Origin: Oceanobacillus damuensis | GTDB taxonomy: Bacteria > Bacillota > Bacilli > Bacillales > Amphibacillaceae | NCBI RefSeq assembly: GCF_001618145.1 | Contig: NZ_LQNF01000018.1 | Span: 1-64,000, forward strand | DNA length: 64,000 bases | Direction: 5' to 3' | Translations under genes and position numbers: made by a program | Shown here: in pieces, positions 8,478 to 18,104 of the stretch | How the letters are laid out: each line of letters starts with the position of its first letter | How positions within the stretch are numbered: position 1 is the stretch's first letter | The notes under the pieces: model-generated | The model's input: the letters and a program-made list of their open reading frames with translations, nothing else | Told to the model about the DNA's origin: nothing | Database searches by the model: none

Positions 8478-9390
8478 CACGTTTTGCACTTCTTGTTGAC
8501 AGGAGGATGAAATAGCTGAGCATCCCAACATACAAGGAAATTACGAGAGCATGCATTAACGCTACACCGAGATTCAATAATGTAAAAATAATCATTGCTC
8601 CAAAAAATACTTGCAATAAAATAAGCGAAAAGGCGATCATCCATCCAAAATACATGACCTTATTTCGGCGGTAATTTTTAATCATCCTGATTGTCATTAT
8701 AAGTGTCCAGAAAAATAGAATTCCTGCGGCCAACCGATGTCCCATTTGTACCCATTGGTTAAAGCTGTAATCCGCAAGGGCGAAAGGGGAAGTATTTGTA
8801 CAAAACGGCCAGCCTCCGCAGACAAGGTTGGATTCAGTATGGCGGACCAAAGCACCTGTATAAACTACAAGCATCGTGTAAATGGAAATGGCATAAATCT
8901 CAATACGGTGTGGTTTTTTAATATGGAGGGTAGTTGTATCCAATTTTTTGTCCACTTCAAATATAATCAGCATAAGTAAAAATACGGCTGCAAATGAAAT
9001 TAATGAGATACCGAAATGGGCGGCCAAAATAAAATCGGATTGCCCCCACATAACAGCCGCTGCACCGATCAACGCCTGAAGAACAATAAAAAAGACGGAT
9101 GAAAACGAAAGAAACTTCACTTCACGTATATGACCAATTTTTGTCCATGCGAGAATTGCGAGTGCAACAACTACAATTCCAACCACTCCAGTAACGGCAC
9201 GGTGACTTAATTCAACTACCATTTCAAAAGTGAATTCAGATGGAATGATTTCACCTTCACATAATGGCCAGCTGTCCCCACAGCCATCTGCAGATCCGGT
9301 TTTTGTGACTAACGCCCCACCGAGCAAAATCAGCAGCATCCCAACTGTAGCAACTACAGACAGGATTTTTAAATAGTTTATCATTCTCAT
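8458..9390 (-). CDS. ctaA: Heme A synthase
   Basis: An eight-helix membrane protein (310 residues) that oxidises the C8 methyl group of heme O to give heme A for the caa3 oxidase. Conserved histidines are visible in ELSHRAVTG, AAHFGISL, MGHRLAAG and LMHALVISLY. Both extracellular loops carry the cysteine pairs typical of Gram-positive CtaA (CGDSWPLC and CGGWPFC). GAGGAG sits upstream of the start at 9390; an ATG two codons later is possible. The gene diverges from ctaB-ctaG, as in B. subtilis. Confidence 0.95.
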   Translation of the reverse strand: MRMINYLKILSVVATVGMLLILLGGALVTKTGSADGCGDSWPLCEGEIIPSEFTFEMVVELSHRAVTGVVGIVVVALAILAWTKIGHIREVKFLSFSSVFFIVLQALIGAAAVMWGQSDFILAAHFGISLISFAAVFLLMLIIFEVDKKLDTTTLHIKKPHRIEIYAISIYTMLVVYTGALVRHTESNLVCGGWPFCTNTSPFALADYSFNQWVQMGHRLAAGILFFWTLIMTIRMIKNYRRNKVMYFGWMIAFSLILLQVFFGAMIIFTLLNLGVALMHALVISLYVGMLSYFILLSTRSAKREKTGSG

Positions 9391-9448
9391 ATAGCCTCAC
9401 TCCTCACTTTTAATGATTAGAAATCTGTAGGACTTATTCAATAGATTT

Positions 9449-9478
9449 ATAATAATATTAGTTTAGTGCCCAACGCAA
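9449..9478 (-). promoter_or_regulatory. Candidate sigma-A promoter of ctaA
   Basis: On the minus strand TTGCGT (9478-9473) and TATTAT (9454-9449) are 18 bp apart, about 60 bases before the ctaA start. The rest of the 470-bp ctaA/ctaB intergenic region (9391-9862) holds no gene. It contains a TTGACA at 9698-9703 without a well-spaced -10, and a TACAAT near 9773 that could serve ctaB. In B. subtilis this region is controlled by ResD; I could not pick out an unambiguous site. Confidence 0.4.
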
Positions 9479-9862
9479 TTAAATAAGCTCAAAAACTGGG
9501 GTTGGACACACAATTGTAATAGTATCATGTTTTAAACTTGTTTTCACTATTGAATTTAAAAAAACGCTTGCATTAATCTACTTTGTTTGCTAGAAATAGT
9601 ATAAGGGATGACCATGTCATGTCATTCATATTTTGATCTTGGTGAATATCATACATAATTTACTTTCTTTTTAGAACCTTGTTATTGTTTCACATAATTG
9701 ACACATATAAGTGATAAATATGTTGTAAAATATTACAAGAAGGTTAATTAGATTGTAAACTAAATCCGTGATACAATGAGAGAGGATATCAGAATCCTAG
9801 ATATGAAAGGTATTCTGGTTTATTATCGTGTCTTTTGGCCTGGGTTTAAAAGGGGGGATTAA

Positions 9863-10807
9863 ATGAATAAAGTAGAAACTCCATATTCCGAAATGATTGG
9901 AAATACTGCAATAAGCAATAAACGAAAATTTTCCATTTTCATTTCCGAAATAAAAGCACTCATTAAAATTGGTATAGTGAACTCAAATTTAATCACAACG
10001 CTTGCAGGATTACTGTTGGCGGCTCATTTTACCGGTACTTCCTTTATGGAACATCTGGGGACTTTCCTACTAACAATGATAGGAAGTGGCCTTGTTATCG
10101 CTGGAGGTTGTATCATAAATAACTGGTATGATGCAGATATAGACCCCAAAATGTCAAGAACGAAAAATCGTCCAACAGTAACTGGATTTTTCTCTCTTAA
10201 AACAGTACTTGCTTTAGGACTGGGAACAACAGCTGCTGGTCTGGTATTTCTATTATTTACAACCGTACAGGCTACTATTTTTGCTTTTCTTGGCTGGTTT
10301 ATCTATGTTGTACTTTATACAATGTGGTCAAAGCGCCGTTATACGTTAAATACAGCAATTGGCAGTTTCTCGGGGGCGATGCCGCCACTGATCGGTTGGG
10401 CAGCAATTAGTCCATCCCCGCATATTGTTCCGGTTGTGATGTTTCTGATTATGTTTGTATGGCAAACACCACATTTTCTGGCTTTGGCCATGAAAAAAAC
10501 GGAAGATTATCGTGAAGCCGGGGTCCCAATGCTGCCGGTAGTATACGGGTTTGAATTTACGAAACGTCAAATTGTTGTATATATCGCCTGTCTGCTTCCT
10601 TTACCGATTCTCCTCGCTCCATCTTTAGGAATCACGTTTGCAGTCATTGCAACGTTACTTAATTTGGGCTGGCTTGTGCTTGGTTTCAGAGGTTTCTTTG
10701 TGAAAGATGATTTGAAATGGGCAAATATGATATTCATTTACTCTTTAAATTATTTGATCATATTATTTCCGCTGATGATCATTGTTACTTTGCCTATATT
10801 TAATTAA
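9863..10807 (+). CDS. ctaB: Protoheme IX farnesyltransferase (heme O synthase)
   Basis: A UbiA-family prenyltransferase (314 residues, about nine membrane helices) that adds farnesyl to protoheme to give heme O, the substrate of CtaA. The first Asp-rich motif is seen in NNWYDADIDPKMSRTKNRP; the second region around KKTEDYREAGVPMLPVVYG is also present. The strong ribosome site AGGGGGG precedes ATG. It leads the operon ctaB-ctaC-ctaD-ctaE-ctaF. Confidence 0.95.
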   Translation: MNKVETPYSEMIGNTAISNKRKFSIFISEIKALIKIGIVNSNLITTLAGLLLAAHFTGTSFMEHLGTFLLTMIGSGLVIAGGCIINNWYDADIDPKMSRTKNRPTVTGFFSLKTVLALGLGTTAAGLVFLLFTTVQATIFAFLGWFIYVVLYTMWSKRRYTLNTAIGSFSGAMPPLIGWAAISPSPHIVPVVMFLIMFVWQTPHFLALAMKKTEDYREAGVPMLPVVYGFEFTKRQIVVYIACLLPLPILLAPSLGITFAVIATLLNLGWLVLGFRGFFVKDDLKWANMIFIYSLNYLIILFPLMIIVTLPIFN

Positions 10808-10872
10808 CCGTTTTGTCCTTAAAAAAAATATATATATAAGGAAACAACAAGAAGAAAGAGAGGTATTAATAC

Positions 10873-11925
10873 ATGAAAGGTTGGATGGGAAAATCTAAAG
10901 CATTATTTCTTTTTACAATGCTGGCGCTGTTTTTGGCTGGTTGTGGAAAAGAAAATTTAACAGCACTTGAACCAAAAGGATATGGTGCAGACAAATCCAT
11001 GGAACTTATTTTGCTGACAACGATAATTATGGTTGGAGTATTTTTAGTTGTAATGCTGATCTATGTGATTGCTTTAATTCGTTTCCGTAAGAAAAAGGGA
11101 AAAGAAGATTTTATTCCTAAGCAAGTAGAAGGAAACCATAAATTGGAAACTATATGGACTGTTATTCCAATTATCCTTGTTCTGATTATCTCAGTACCAA
11201 CAGTGATAGCTACGTTCGATTTGGCAGATGATACTCAGGCAAGTGAAAGTATTAGTGTCGAAGTTACAGGTAACCAATACTGGTGGCATTTCAGTTATGA
11301 TGGGGAAGAAGTCGTAACGAGTCAGGATTTATATATACCAACTGGCGAAAGAGTATATCTGAACATGCTTTCTTCGGATGTGATTCATTCATTTTGGGTT
11401 CCATCTATATCAGGCAAGATGGATGTAAACCCGGAAAATGTGAACACCATGTATCTCGAAGCACATGAGGAAGGCGTTTATTGGGGAAAATGTGCTGAAC
11501 TTTGTGGTCCTTCACATTCATTAATGGATTTTAAAGTTATTGCCGTAAGCCCGGAAGAATATGATCAATGGGTTTCCGATATGCAAAGTGTCGATCCGGA
11601 AGCTGTACCGGAAGATGCGGTAGCACAGGAAGGTCAGGAACTATTTGAAGCAAACAGCTGTGTGGCATGTCATGCGATTGGATCTTCACCTGCAGCAACC
11701 GGACCCAACCTTACAAACTTTGGTGATCGGTCAACGATAGCGGGTATTCTTGAACCAACAAAAGAAAATCTTGTTGATTGGATAATGGACCCTGAATCTA
11801 TTAAACCTGGAAACAAAATGACAGGCGCATATCCAAGCATTTCTGAAGAGGAAGCTGATCGTATTGCTGAATACTTAATGCAATTGAAGCCCTCTGAAAT
11901 TACACCAGAGAGTGCAGGAAACTAA
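10873..11925 (+). CDS. ctaC: Cytochrome caa3 oxidase subunit II with fused cytochrome c
   Basis: The lipoprotein signal LAGC gives Cys24. Two transmembrane helices (~44-68 and ~95-115) precede the outer CuA domain, whose ligands are all present: His172, Cys207, Cys211, His215 and Met218. A C-terminal cytochrome c domain carries CVACH (Cys263, Cys266, His267), with Met in GNKMTGAYPS as likely sixth ligand. It takes electrons from cytochrome c into the oxidase. The fused heme domain identifies a caa3 rather than an aa3 quinol enzyme. Confidence 0.96.
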   Translation: MKGWMGKSKALFLFTMLALFLAGCGKENLTALEPKGYGADKSMELILLTTIIMVGVFLVVMLIYVIALIRFRKKKGKEDFIPKQVEGNHKLETIWTVIPIILVLIISVPTVIATFDLADDTQASESISVEVTGNQYWWHFSYDGEEVVTSQDLYIPTGERVYLNMLSSDVIHSFWVPSISGKMDVNPENVNTMYLEAHEEGVYWGKCAELCGPSHSLMDFKVIAVSPEEYDQWVSDMQSVDPEAVPEDAVAQEGQELFEANSCVACHAIGSSPAATGPNLTNFGDRSTIAGILEPTKENLVDWIMDPESIKPGNKMTGAYPSISEEEADRIAEYLMQLKPSEITPESAGN

Positions 11926-11966
11926 AATATATATGGGATGAAAGAGACAAAAGGGAGGTTTATGCT

Positions 11967-13817
11967 TTGAGTACTGCAACTACTCAAAAGAGAGGATTCG
12001 GAGCAGTTTTATGGGATTATCTAACTACCGTAGACCATAAGAAGGTCGGTATTTTATACTTAATTGGTGGCGGATTCTTTTTCCTGCTCGGCGGATTGGA
12101 AGCTCTTATTATACGAATTCAGTTAATAACACCTGAAAATGATTTTATCAGTGCAGGTTTGTACAATGAAATGATTACAATGCATGGAACTACAATGATA
12201 TTTTTGGCAGCAACACCTTTGTTATTTGGTTTAATGAACTATGTGATGCCATTGCAGATAGGGGCCCGTGACGTTGCATTTCCGTTTTTAAACTCACTTG
12301 GCTTCTGGCTGTTTTTCTCCGGTGGTATTCTTTTAAACCTTAGCTGGTTTACAGGAGCACCAGATGCCGGTTGGACGAACTATGCACCACTTTCACTGCA
12401 GTCACCTGGGCATGGGGTGGATTTCTATGTTATGGGTCTTCAGTTGTCCGGTGCGGGAACATTGATGAGTGGGATTAACTTCCTGGTAACGATCGTTACG
12501 ATGCGTGCACCTGGTATGACTTATATGCGTATGCCATTATTTACATGGACGACATTCGTAACAAGTATTCTCACACTGTTTGCTTTCCCGGCATTGACAG
12601 TTGGTCTATTCTTAATGATGTTTGACCGTATGTTTGGTACTGCATTTTTTGATGTTGCTTTGGGTGGTAATTCCGTTATATGGCAGCATTTATTCTGGAT
12701 ATTTGGGCATCCGGAAGTATACATACTGATTTTACCGGCATTTGGTATTTTCAGTGAAATTATCCCTACATTTGCAAAAAAGAGGTTATTTGGTTATACC
12801 GCGATGGTCTTTGCAACCTTCATGATTGCATTTCTAGGGTTCATGGTTTGGGCTCACCACATGTTTACTGTTGGATTAGGACCAGTGGCAAACTCAATAT
12901 TTGCAATTGCGACAATGGCAATCGCTGTTCCAACGGGTATTAAGATCTTCAACTGGTTGTTAACATTGTGGGGAGGAAGCATTACAATTAATTCAGCGAT
13001 GCTCTGGACATTAGCATTTATCCCTTCATTTACCATTGGCGGGATGACTGGTGTTATGCTTGGTTCTGCAGTAGCTGATTATCAGTATCATGATACGTAC
13101 TTTGTTGTTGCTCACTTCCATTATGTTATCGTTGGTGGAGTAGTCTTTGCAATATTGGCAGCAATGCATTACTGGTGGCCAAAAATGTTTGGAAGAATTC
13201 TTCATGAAGGTTTGGGGAAACTTGCATTCTGGACATTCTTCATTGGTTTCCATTTAACATTCTTTATTCAGCATTTTCTTGGTTTAATGGGTATGCCACG
13301 TCGTTATTGGGTATTCCTGGAAAATCAAGGACTGGATACAGGTAACTTGATTAGTACAATCGGTGCATTCTTCATGACTTTCGGTATCATTGTATTCTTG
13401 ATTAATATCGTTTACACTGCTATGAAGGGCGAAAAGGCACCTGCAGATCCATGGGATGCACGTACATTGGAATGGTCGATTGCATCACCACCTGCACATT
13501 ACAATTTTAAACAAATGCCACTTGTTCGTGGCCTTGATCCTTTATGGATTGAAAAATCGGAGGGTAACGGAAAGATCACTCCTGCTGAGCCATTGGATGA
13601 AATCCATATGCCAAATTCATCTATACTTCCATTGATAATGACAATTGGTTTCTTTATTGCATCTTATGGTTTCATTTATCAGGTTGATCATAAAGCTTGG
13701 TTAATAGCAGTATATGGTGGTATGGCTATAGCTATTGGAAGTATGCTAATCAGATCATTGAAAGACGATCACGGTCATCATATTACAAAAGAGGAACTAG
13801 AAAGGGAGGCTGACTGA
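11967..13817 (+). CDS. ctaD: Cytochrome caa3 oxidase subunit I
   Basis: The catalytic heme-copper subunit (616 residues, 12 core helices plus extra C-terminal helices). Visible key residues include His in MHGTTMIF (low-spin heme), HPEVYILILPAFG (CuB His and the cross-linked Tyr), HHMFTVG (CuB pair) and HDTYFVVAHFHYVI (heme ligands). It reduces O2 to water and pumps protons. The start is TTG at 11967: GGGAGG lies eight bases upstream and the nearby ATG at 11962 is out of frame and stops at once. Two bases separate it from ctaE. Confidence 0.96.
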   Translation: MSTATTQKRGFGAVLWDYLTTVDHKKVGILYLIGGGFFFLLGGLEALIIRIQLITPENDFISAGLYNEMITMHGTTMIFLAATPLLFGLMNYVMPLQIGARDVAFPFLNSLGFWLFFSGGILLNLSWFTGAPDAGWTNYAPLSLQSPGHGVDFYVMGLQLSGAGTLMSGINFLVTIVTMRAPGMTYMRMPLFTWTTFVTSILTLFAFPALTVGLFLMMFDRMFGTAFFDVALGGNSVIWQHLFWIFGHPEVYILILPAFGIFSEIIPTFAKKRLFGYTAMVFATFMIAFLGFMVWAHHMFTVGLGPVANSIFAIATMAIAVPTGIKIFNWLLTLWGGSITINSAMLWTLAFIPSFTIGGMTGVMLGSAVADYQYHDTYFVVAHFHYVIVGGVVFAILAAMHYWWPKMFGRILHEGLGKLAFWTFFIGFHLTFFIQHFLGLMGMPRRYWVFLENQGLDTGNLISTIGAFFMTFGIIVFLINIVYTAMKGEKAPADPWDARTLEWSIASPPAHYNFKQMPLVRGLDPLWIEKSEGNGKITPAEPLDEIHMPNSSILPLIMTIGFFIASYGFIYQVDHKAWLIAVYGGMAIAIGSMLIRSLKDDHGHHITKEELEREAD

Positions 13818-13818
13818 T

Positions 13819-14442
13819 ATGAGTCAAGATCATTCCTTGAACCCGGAGACAATGCCTCAGGATCCTTCTAAAGCAACAATGGAAGGAAAGCATAAACATT
13901 TAGGCTTATGGATTTTCCTTGGCGGGGAGACAGTTTTGTTCGCATGTTTATTCGGTACTTACCTTGCTTTGAGAAATTCGACTGCAGGTGGCCCATCTTC
14001 ACAAGATCTGTTTGGACTGGAACTTGTATTTTTAATGACAATTCTATTATTGACCAGTTCTTTAACGAGTGTTTATGCAATTTACCACATGAAAAATAAT
14101 GACTTTAAAAAAATGCAGTTATGGTTTGGAATCACTGCTTTGCTCGGTATCGCCTTCCTTGCTTTTGAAATATATGAGTTCGCTCATTATATTCATGACT
14201 ATGGATTCACATTCCGTTCTTCAGCATTTGGTTCTGCATTCTACGCATTAGTCGGTTTCCATGGTGGGCACGTTGCCTTTGGACTTGGATGGCTGATTAC
14301 ACTTATGGTACGAAATGCGAAGAGAGGTTTAAGTCTTTACAATGCACCGAAATATAATACATTTGGATTGTATTGGCATTTCATCGACGTAGTTTGGGTA
14401 TTTATCTTTACAGTTGTATATTTGATGGGGATGGTGAGTTAA
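13819..14442 (+). CDS. ctaE: Cytochrome caa3 oxidase subunit III
   Basis: A five-helix COX3-family protein (207 residues) with LGLWIFLGGETVLFACLFGTY at the front and the conserved GFHGGHVAFGLGWL and YWHFIDVVWVFIF near the end. It stabilises the catalytic core. It starts two bases after ctaD, with GGGAGG inside the ctaD end. Confidence 0.95.
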   Translation: MSQDHSLNPETMPQDPSKATMEGKHKHLGLWIFLGGETVLFACLFGTYLALRNSTAGGPSSQDLFGLELVFLMTILLLTSSLTSVYAIYHMKNNDFKKMQLWFGITALLGIAFLAFEIYEFAHYIHDYGFTFRSSAFGSAFYALVGFHGGHVAFGLGWLITLMVRNAKRGLSLYNAPKYNTFGLYWHFIDVVWVFIFTVVYLMGMVS

Positions 14443-14445
14443 TTT

Positions 14446-14766
14446 ATGACGGAAAATCCAAATACCAGCAAAATTAATTCGTTCCAAAAGGAAAAAAATA
14501 GAGATGAAATGAGAAAGCAGATCATTACTTTCGCATTGATGATTTTCTTTACAATGATTGCATTCTTTGCAGTTATGATGGGAACCAGCTCTACTTTTGT
14601 AATCCCGTTGATTCTTATATTGGCTGTTGTACAGGTAGGTTTCCAATTTTATTACTTCATGCATATGAAGGATAAAGGTCATGAAGTCCCTGCTGCCTTA
14701 ATTTATGGTGGTATCTTTGTGACTGCATTGGTAATCTTGACATTTGTGGCAATCACTTGGTGGTAA
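14446..14766 (+). CDS. ctaF: Cytochrome caa3 oxidase subunit IV
   Basis: A small three-helix subunit (106 residues; helices about 25-45, 50-70 and 80-103) with the family block VQVGFQFYYFMHMKDKGHE. It is needed for assembly or stability of the CuB site in related oxidases. Three bases after ctaE, last gene before a strong terminator. Confidence 0.92.
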   Translation: MTENPNTSKINSFQKEKNRDEMRKQIITFALMIFFTMIAFFAVMMGTSSTFVIPLILILAVVQVGFQFYYFMHMKDKGHEVPAALIYGGIFVTALVILTFVAITWW

Positions 14767-14777
14767 TATCAATAAAC

Positions 14778-14814
14778 AAAAAAGATCGGGATAATTATTC
14801 CCGGTCTTTTTTTG
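14778..14814 (+). terminator. Terminator of the cta operon
   Basis: Hairpin CGGGATAATTATTCCCG extended by AAAGA/TCTTT and a T-run. ctaG follows and needs its own promoter or read-through. Confidence 0.85.
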
Positions 14815-14894
14815 CTAAATCGTCACATTAATCGCAGAATATGAAAAGATTATAAGGTATAATTGAAAGACAGTCAGCTATATGGAGTGATAAT

Positions 14895-15794
14895 ATGATG
14901 TGGTTAGAATTACAGATCTTTGGTTTCCGTGCGCTTTGGAGTCCATATTATTTTGTGTTTTTAGTAGGTTTGGCAGTATTATATTATTTGATTACTGGTC
15001 CATACCGTCATCGATTTGGCGGGGAAGAAAAGCCTGCAGGGAAGCAGCAATTTTTATTTTACGTATCCTTGTTATTATTGTATATTGTGAAAGGGTCGCC
15101 AATTGACTTGCTCACACATATCACATTAACTGCCCATATGGTGCAGATGGCAATTTATTTACTTGTAATTCCAATTTTTATGCTGAAAGGTATCCCATCA
15201 TGGATATGGAGGAAAGTTGTTAATGCACCAGTGATTAAGCCGGTATTTCATTTACTTACAAAGCCGCTTATCGCTCTGATTCTGTTTAATGCGGTTTTCT
15301 CGCTTTATCACATGCCATCCGTATTCGATTTTGCTAAATCTTCTATGGTTGCACACACATCCATCTCATTAATATTATTCCTAACGGCATTCATTGTGTG
15401 GTTTCCATTAATTTCTCCGATTAAGGAATTGGACGAGATGCAGCCGTTATTGAAAATAGGCTATATTTTTGCAAATAGTGTATTGATTACACCTGCATGT
15501 GTGCTCATCATTTTTTCATCTGACCCTCTTTATGCGGCATATACACAAGATGGTTCCTGGATTCAGGCCTTAAGCTTATGTGTGCCTGGTGATGTGCTTA
15601 GTGGGTTAACGACAACTCTTTCTGGCCCTGAAATGTTTACGAGCATGGATGTAGTAGAGGATCAGCAGCTCGGTGGGATAATTATGAAGATTATGCAAGA
15701 AATAACATATGGAATTGTTCTGGGCTCGATTTTCTATAAATGGTTTTCCAAAGAAAGTCAAAAGGTAGATCCAGTTCCAGCAACAATCGAATAA
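14895..15794 (+). CDS. ctaG: Cytochrome c oxidase assembly factor CtaG
   Basis: A seven-helix membrane protein of the Bacillus caa3_CtaG family (299 residues), unrelated to the copper chaperone Cox11 of the same name. It is required for active caa3 oxidase. Conserved blocks include LTAHMVQMAIYLLVIPIFML, the His in SLYHMPSVFDF, and the C-terminal DQQLGGIIMKIMQEITYG. It is preceded by the cta terminator, so expression may be partly separate. Confidence 0.92.
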   Translation: MMWLELQIFGFRALWSPYYFVFLVGLAVLYYLITGPYRHRFGGEEKPAGKQQFLFYVSLLLLYIVKGSPIDLLTHITLTAHMVQMAIYLLVIPIFMLKGIPSWIWRKVVNAPVIKPVFHLLTKPLIALILFNAVFSLYHMPSVFDFAKSSMVAHTSISLILFLTAFIVWFPLISPIKELDEMQPLLKIGYIFANSVLITPACVLIIFSSDPLYAAYTQDGSWIQALSLCVPGDVLSGLTTTLSGPEMFTSMDVVEDQQLGGIIMKIMQEITYGIVLGSIFYKWFSKESQKVDPVPATIE

Positions 15795-15857
15795 TAAGGA
15801 AAGATTAAAGTATTTTAATAGAGAAGTTTTTGCTTCCATGGAAAGGAATTTTAGATT

Positions 15858-16313
15858 ATGCCTGTTTTGCCTACCATTAGTACTATTTTTATTGTCTTGA
15901 GTGCCATACTCGTTGCAATAGGTTGGGTATTAATTTCAAAAGGAAATAAGAAAGCACATAAGACGGTCATGCTATCAGCTGCAGTAAGTGCTTTATTGTT
16001 TTTTATCATTTATGTGTCCAGAACTATTTTTGCCGGAAATACTAGTTTTGGCGGACCGGATGAGATTAAGATCTACTATACACTATTTTTGATATTCCAT
16101 ATTATTTTGGCTACAACTGGTGCTGTATTCGGAATTGTTACAATTACCTTGGCATTCAAAAGAAATATTTCAAAACATAGAAAGCTAGGACCTGTAACGA
16201 GTATCATATGGTTCTTTACAGCAATAACCGGTGTTATGGTATATCTTCTTCTATATGTCATCTATGATGGCGGAGAAACAACAAGCATGCTGAAAGCAAT
16301 ATTTGGCTTTTAA
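15858..16313 (+). CDS. DUF420 membrane protein (YozB-like)
   Basis: A four-helix membrane protein (151 residues) of the DUF420 family. Three conserved histidines lie at helix ends: KKAHKTVML, LIFHIILATTG and KHRKLGPVTSIIW. The pattern is like small heme- or copper-binding assembly proteins, and family members sit beside terminal oxidase genes, but no role is proven. The ribosome site AAAGGAA is ten bases before ATG. Co-transcription with ctaG is likely (63-base gap). Confidence 0.85.
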   Translation: MPVLPTISTIFIVLSAILVAIGWVLISKGNKKAHKTVMLSAAVSALLFFIIYVSRTIFAGNTSFGGPDEIKIYYTLFLIFHIILATTGAVFGIVTITLAFKRNISKHRKLGPVTSIIWFFTAITGVMVYLLLYVIYDGGETTSMLKAIFGF

Positions 16314-16348
16314 AGGGAATTCAAAATGCCGGTAAACATGACTTGTGA

Positions 16349-16399
16349 ATTTCGGACAAATATTTCTTTTTGTACTTGGAAAAGTCAATTGTCCGAAAT
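16349..16399. repeat. 11-bp inverted repeat downstream of the DUF420 gene
   Basis: ATTTCGGACAA (16349-16359) and TTGTCCGAAAT (16389-16399) are perfect complements across a 29-base loop. There is no T-run, so it is not a standard terminator; the real terminator lies 100 bases further on. Confidence 0.5.
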
Positions 16400-16501
16400 A
16401 CATGATTCTACTCAACTAACACTCATTCTGGGATTAAAAAAACTCTCACTGAGTGAAGTCTCATTTTACTCTTTTTTTGTGAACGCATATTTTAGCAAAA
16501 C

Positions 16502-16541
16502 AAAAAAGGTGGAAGCATTATTATTGCTTCCACCTTTTTTA
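16502..16541. terminator. Bidirectional terminator
   Basis: 16-bp perfect stem AAAAAAGGTGGAAGCA/TGCTTCCACCTTTTTT with a 7-base loop. It overlaps the stop codon of the permease gene and closes the DUF420 transcript from the other side. Confidence 0.92.
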
Positions 16542-17597
16542 TATTTTCGTATTCCACTTTATTATTCCTGCTTCCTTAGCAGATGTAAATGCAATTACAA
16601 TTACTGGTCCAATGACGAAACCAAGAATACCAAATAGCTGAAGCCCTATAAACATTGAAATCAATGTTGCCAGGGGAGAAAGTCCAATATGCTGACCCAT
16701 TACTTTTGGTTCTACCGTACGACGGATCGCCAGCAAAATAACTGCCAGAATTGCCAGCTGAATACCTGTAGCTGTATCACCAGTGAGCAGCAGGAATAAT
16801 GCCCAAGGTCCCAATACGATAATCGAACCGATGATTGGGACCAGATCGATCAACCAGATGATCAGTGACATAATTAACGCCACTTCAGGTACAATCAGAT
16901 ACAGACCAACCAGCGAAACTGCCAAAATTATGATGCTGACTAAAAATTGAGCCTTAAAGAATCCGAAGAGTACACTGGTTAACCTGGCATTCATGAAGGA
17001 AACCTTCTCAGCTGTTTCTTTTCGCAGCAGTCCATACATGTTTGATTTTAAAATTGGCAATTCCAACATAAACAGGAATAATGCGATGAGGTAGACAATA
17101 AAATTGATGAGAAAGTCCGGGATTTTAGCAAAAATCTTTGCTATATTATCCAATGTAAGAAAATCTCTAATTGTCGTACTGATGGAAGCAATACTTCCTT
17201 CAATGCTGGTCGTTATTTCTTTTACGAATTCTATGGGAAGGTCACTCGTATAACGATGAAGGTCTCGTTCCCATTGACTGTACAAACTATTCAACTGATT
17301 AACATAACTCGGTACGGACTCTGCAAAAATAACTAACTGTGTTACAGATTTAGTGACAATAAAGGTACCTACAACACCTACCAGAATGATAAATAAAAGA
17401 AAAACGATGGATACTGAGGTTTTTCGATTTATTTTTAACTTCTGCTGAATCAAGCGAACTAACGGATTCAGCATTAGGGCAGTAAGCAATGCAAGGACCA
17501 ATGGAATGGAAATGGGCAAAATAAATAAGATGGTAATTAATAATATTATTAACAGAAAAATAAGTGTCCAGTGACGTTTGGTCATATGTAGAAACAA
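16539..17597 (-). CDS. AI-2E family transporter (YtvI-like permease)
   Basis: A 352-residue membrane protein with the TerC/YdbI-like AI-2E permease layout: two helices at 14-55, a helix at ~60-82, a soluble stretch ~85-145, then five or more helices. Typical pieces are PNFLIN-like PDFLINFIVYLIALFLF, LIDLVPIIGSIIVLGPWAL and GLSPLATLISMFIGLQLFG. It resembles the sporulation membrane protein YtvI, but paralogues are hard to separate by eye. The substrate is unknown. TTG 17597, with AGGAG 11-12 bases upstream, or the ATG at 17585 could be the start. Confidence 0.75.
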   Translation of the reverse strand: MFLHMTKRHWTLIFLLIILLITILFILPISIPLVLALLTALMLNPLVRLIQQKLKINRKTSVSIVFLLFIILVGVVGTFIVTKSVTQLVIFAESVPSYVNQLNSLYSQWERDLHRYTSDLPIEFVKEITTSIEGSIASISTTIRDFLTLDNIAKIFAKIPDFLINFIVYLIALFLFMLELPILKSNMYGLLRKETAEKVSFMNARLTSVLFGFFKAQFLVSIIILAVSLVGLYLIVPEVALIMSLIIWLIDLVPIIGSIIVLGPWALFLLLTGDTATGIQLAILAVILLAIRRTVEPKVMGQHIGLSPLATLISMFIGLQLFGILGFVIGPVIVIAFTSAKEAGIIKWNTKI

Positions 17598-17680
17598 GGG
17601 GCAGCTTGTCTCCTTTCAATAATAGTGATTGATTATTTTAAAAAGCCGATATTTCTTCTACAGCTAATACATATCGTTCA

Positions 17681-17723
17681 AAAAAACCAACTGTTCAAGA
17701 TGGTTACCAGACAGTTGGTTTTT
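17681..17723 (-). terminator. Terminator of the yugN-like gene
   Basis: Stem AAAAACCAACTGT/ACAGTTGGTTTTT with a ~15-base loop; T-run on the minus strand after the gene ending at 17739. Confidence 0.85.
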
Positions 17724-17738
17724 AACTTATAATGTTGC

Positions 17739-18104
17739 TTATCTTTTATAATGGTTAATTTCTTCAGCAACTTTAGAAACTAGCGTTTGTGCACGTTCGA
17801 TTAAACTTTCGGGGAAGTTTTCACCTTCACCATACTCAACACCATGAGGGTAATAATGTTTACCTAATAGCGGAGTCAGCAGTTTGATAACAGCATTTCC
17901 GGTATCTACATCTCCCTCAACAGCATAGCCTTGAATTCGAATGTAATATGTAATATTCTTTTCTTTTGAACCTATCTTGTAATCGTAAGATACTCTTTCG
18001 TAATCCCATTGACCTGCACGTATGAAGGCATGTTTACCAGTTAAATGATCTAAAGGCTTTAAATCAACAAGGGAGTCTTCAATACCCGTATTTTCCAATC
18101 TCAT
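17739..18104 (-). CDS. YugN-like family protein
   Basis: A 121-residue soluble protein matching the YugN-like family of Bacillaceae. Recognisable blocks are the repeated beta-strand stretch around QWDYERVSYDYKIG and NITYYIRIQGYAVEGDVD, and the helical end SLIERAQTLVSKVAEEINHY. Function unknown. The start ATG 18104 has GAGGTG seven bases upstream; an in-frame longer start at 18131 would include that ribosome site. It diverges from ylbC. Confidence 0.8.
   Translation of the reverse strand: MRLENTGIEDSLVDLKPLDHLTGKHAFIRAGQWDYERVSYDYKIGSKEKNITYYIRIQGYAVEGDVDTGNAVIKLLTPLLGKHYYPHGVEYGEGENFPESLIERAQTLVSKVAEEINHYKR

Noticed and set aside
16326-16637. 103-residue ORF after the DUF420 gene
   Set aside because: It crosses an inverted repeat and the bidirectional terminator and runs into the opposite-strand permease.
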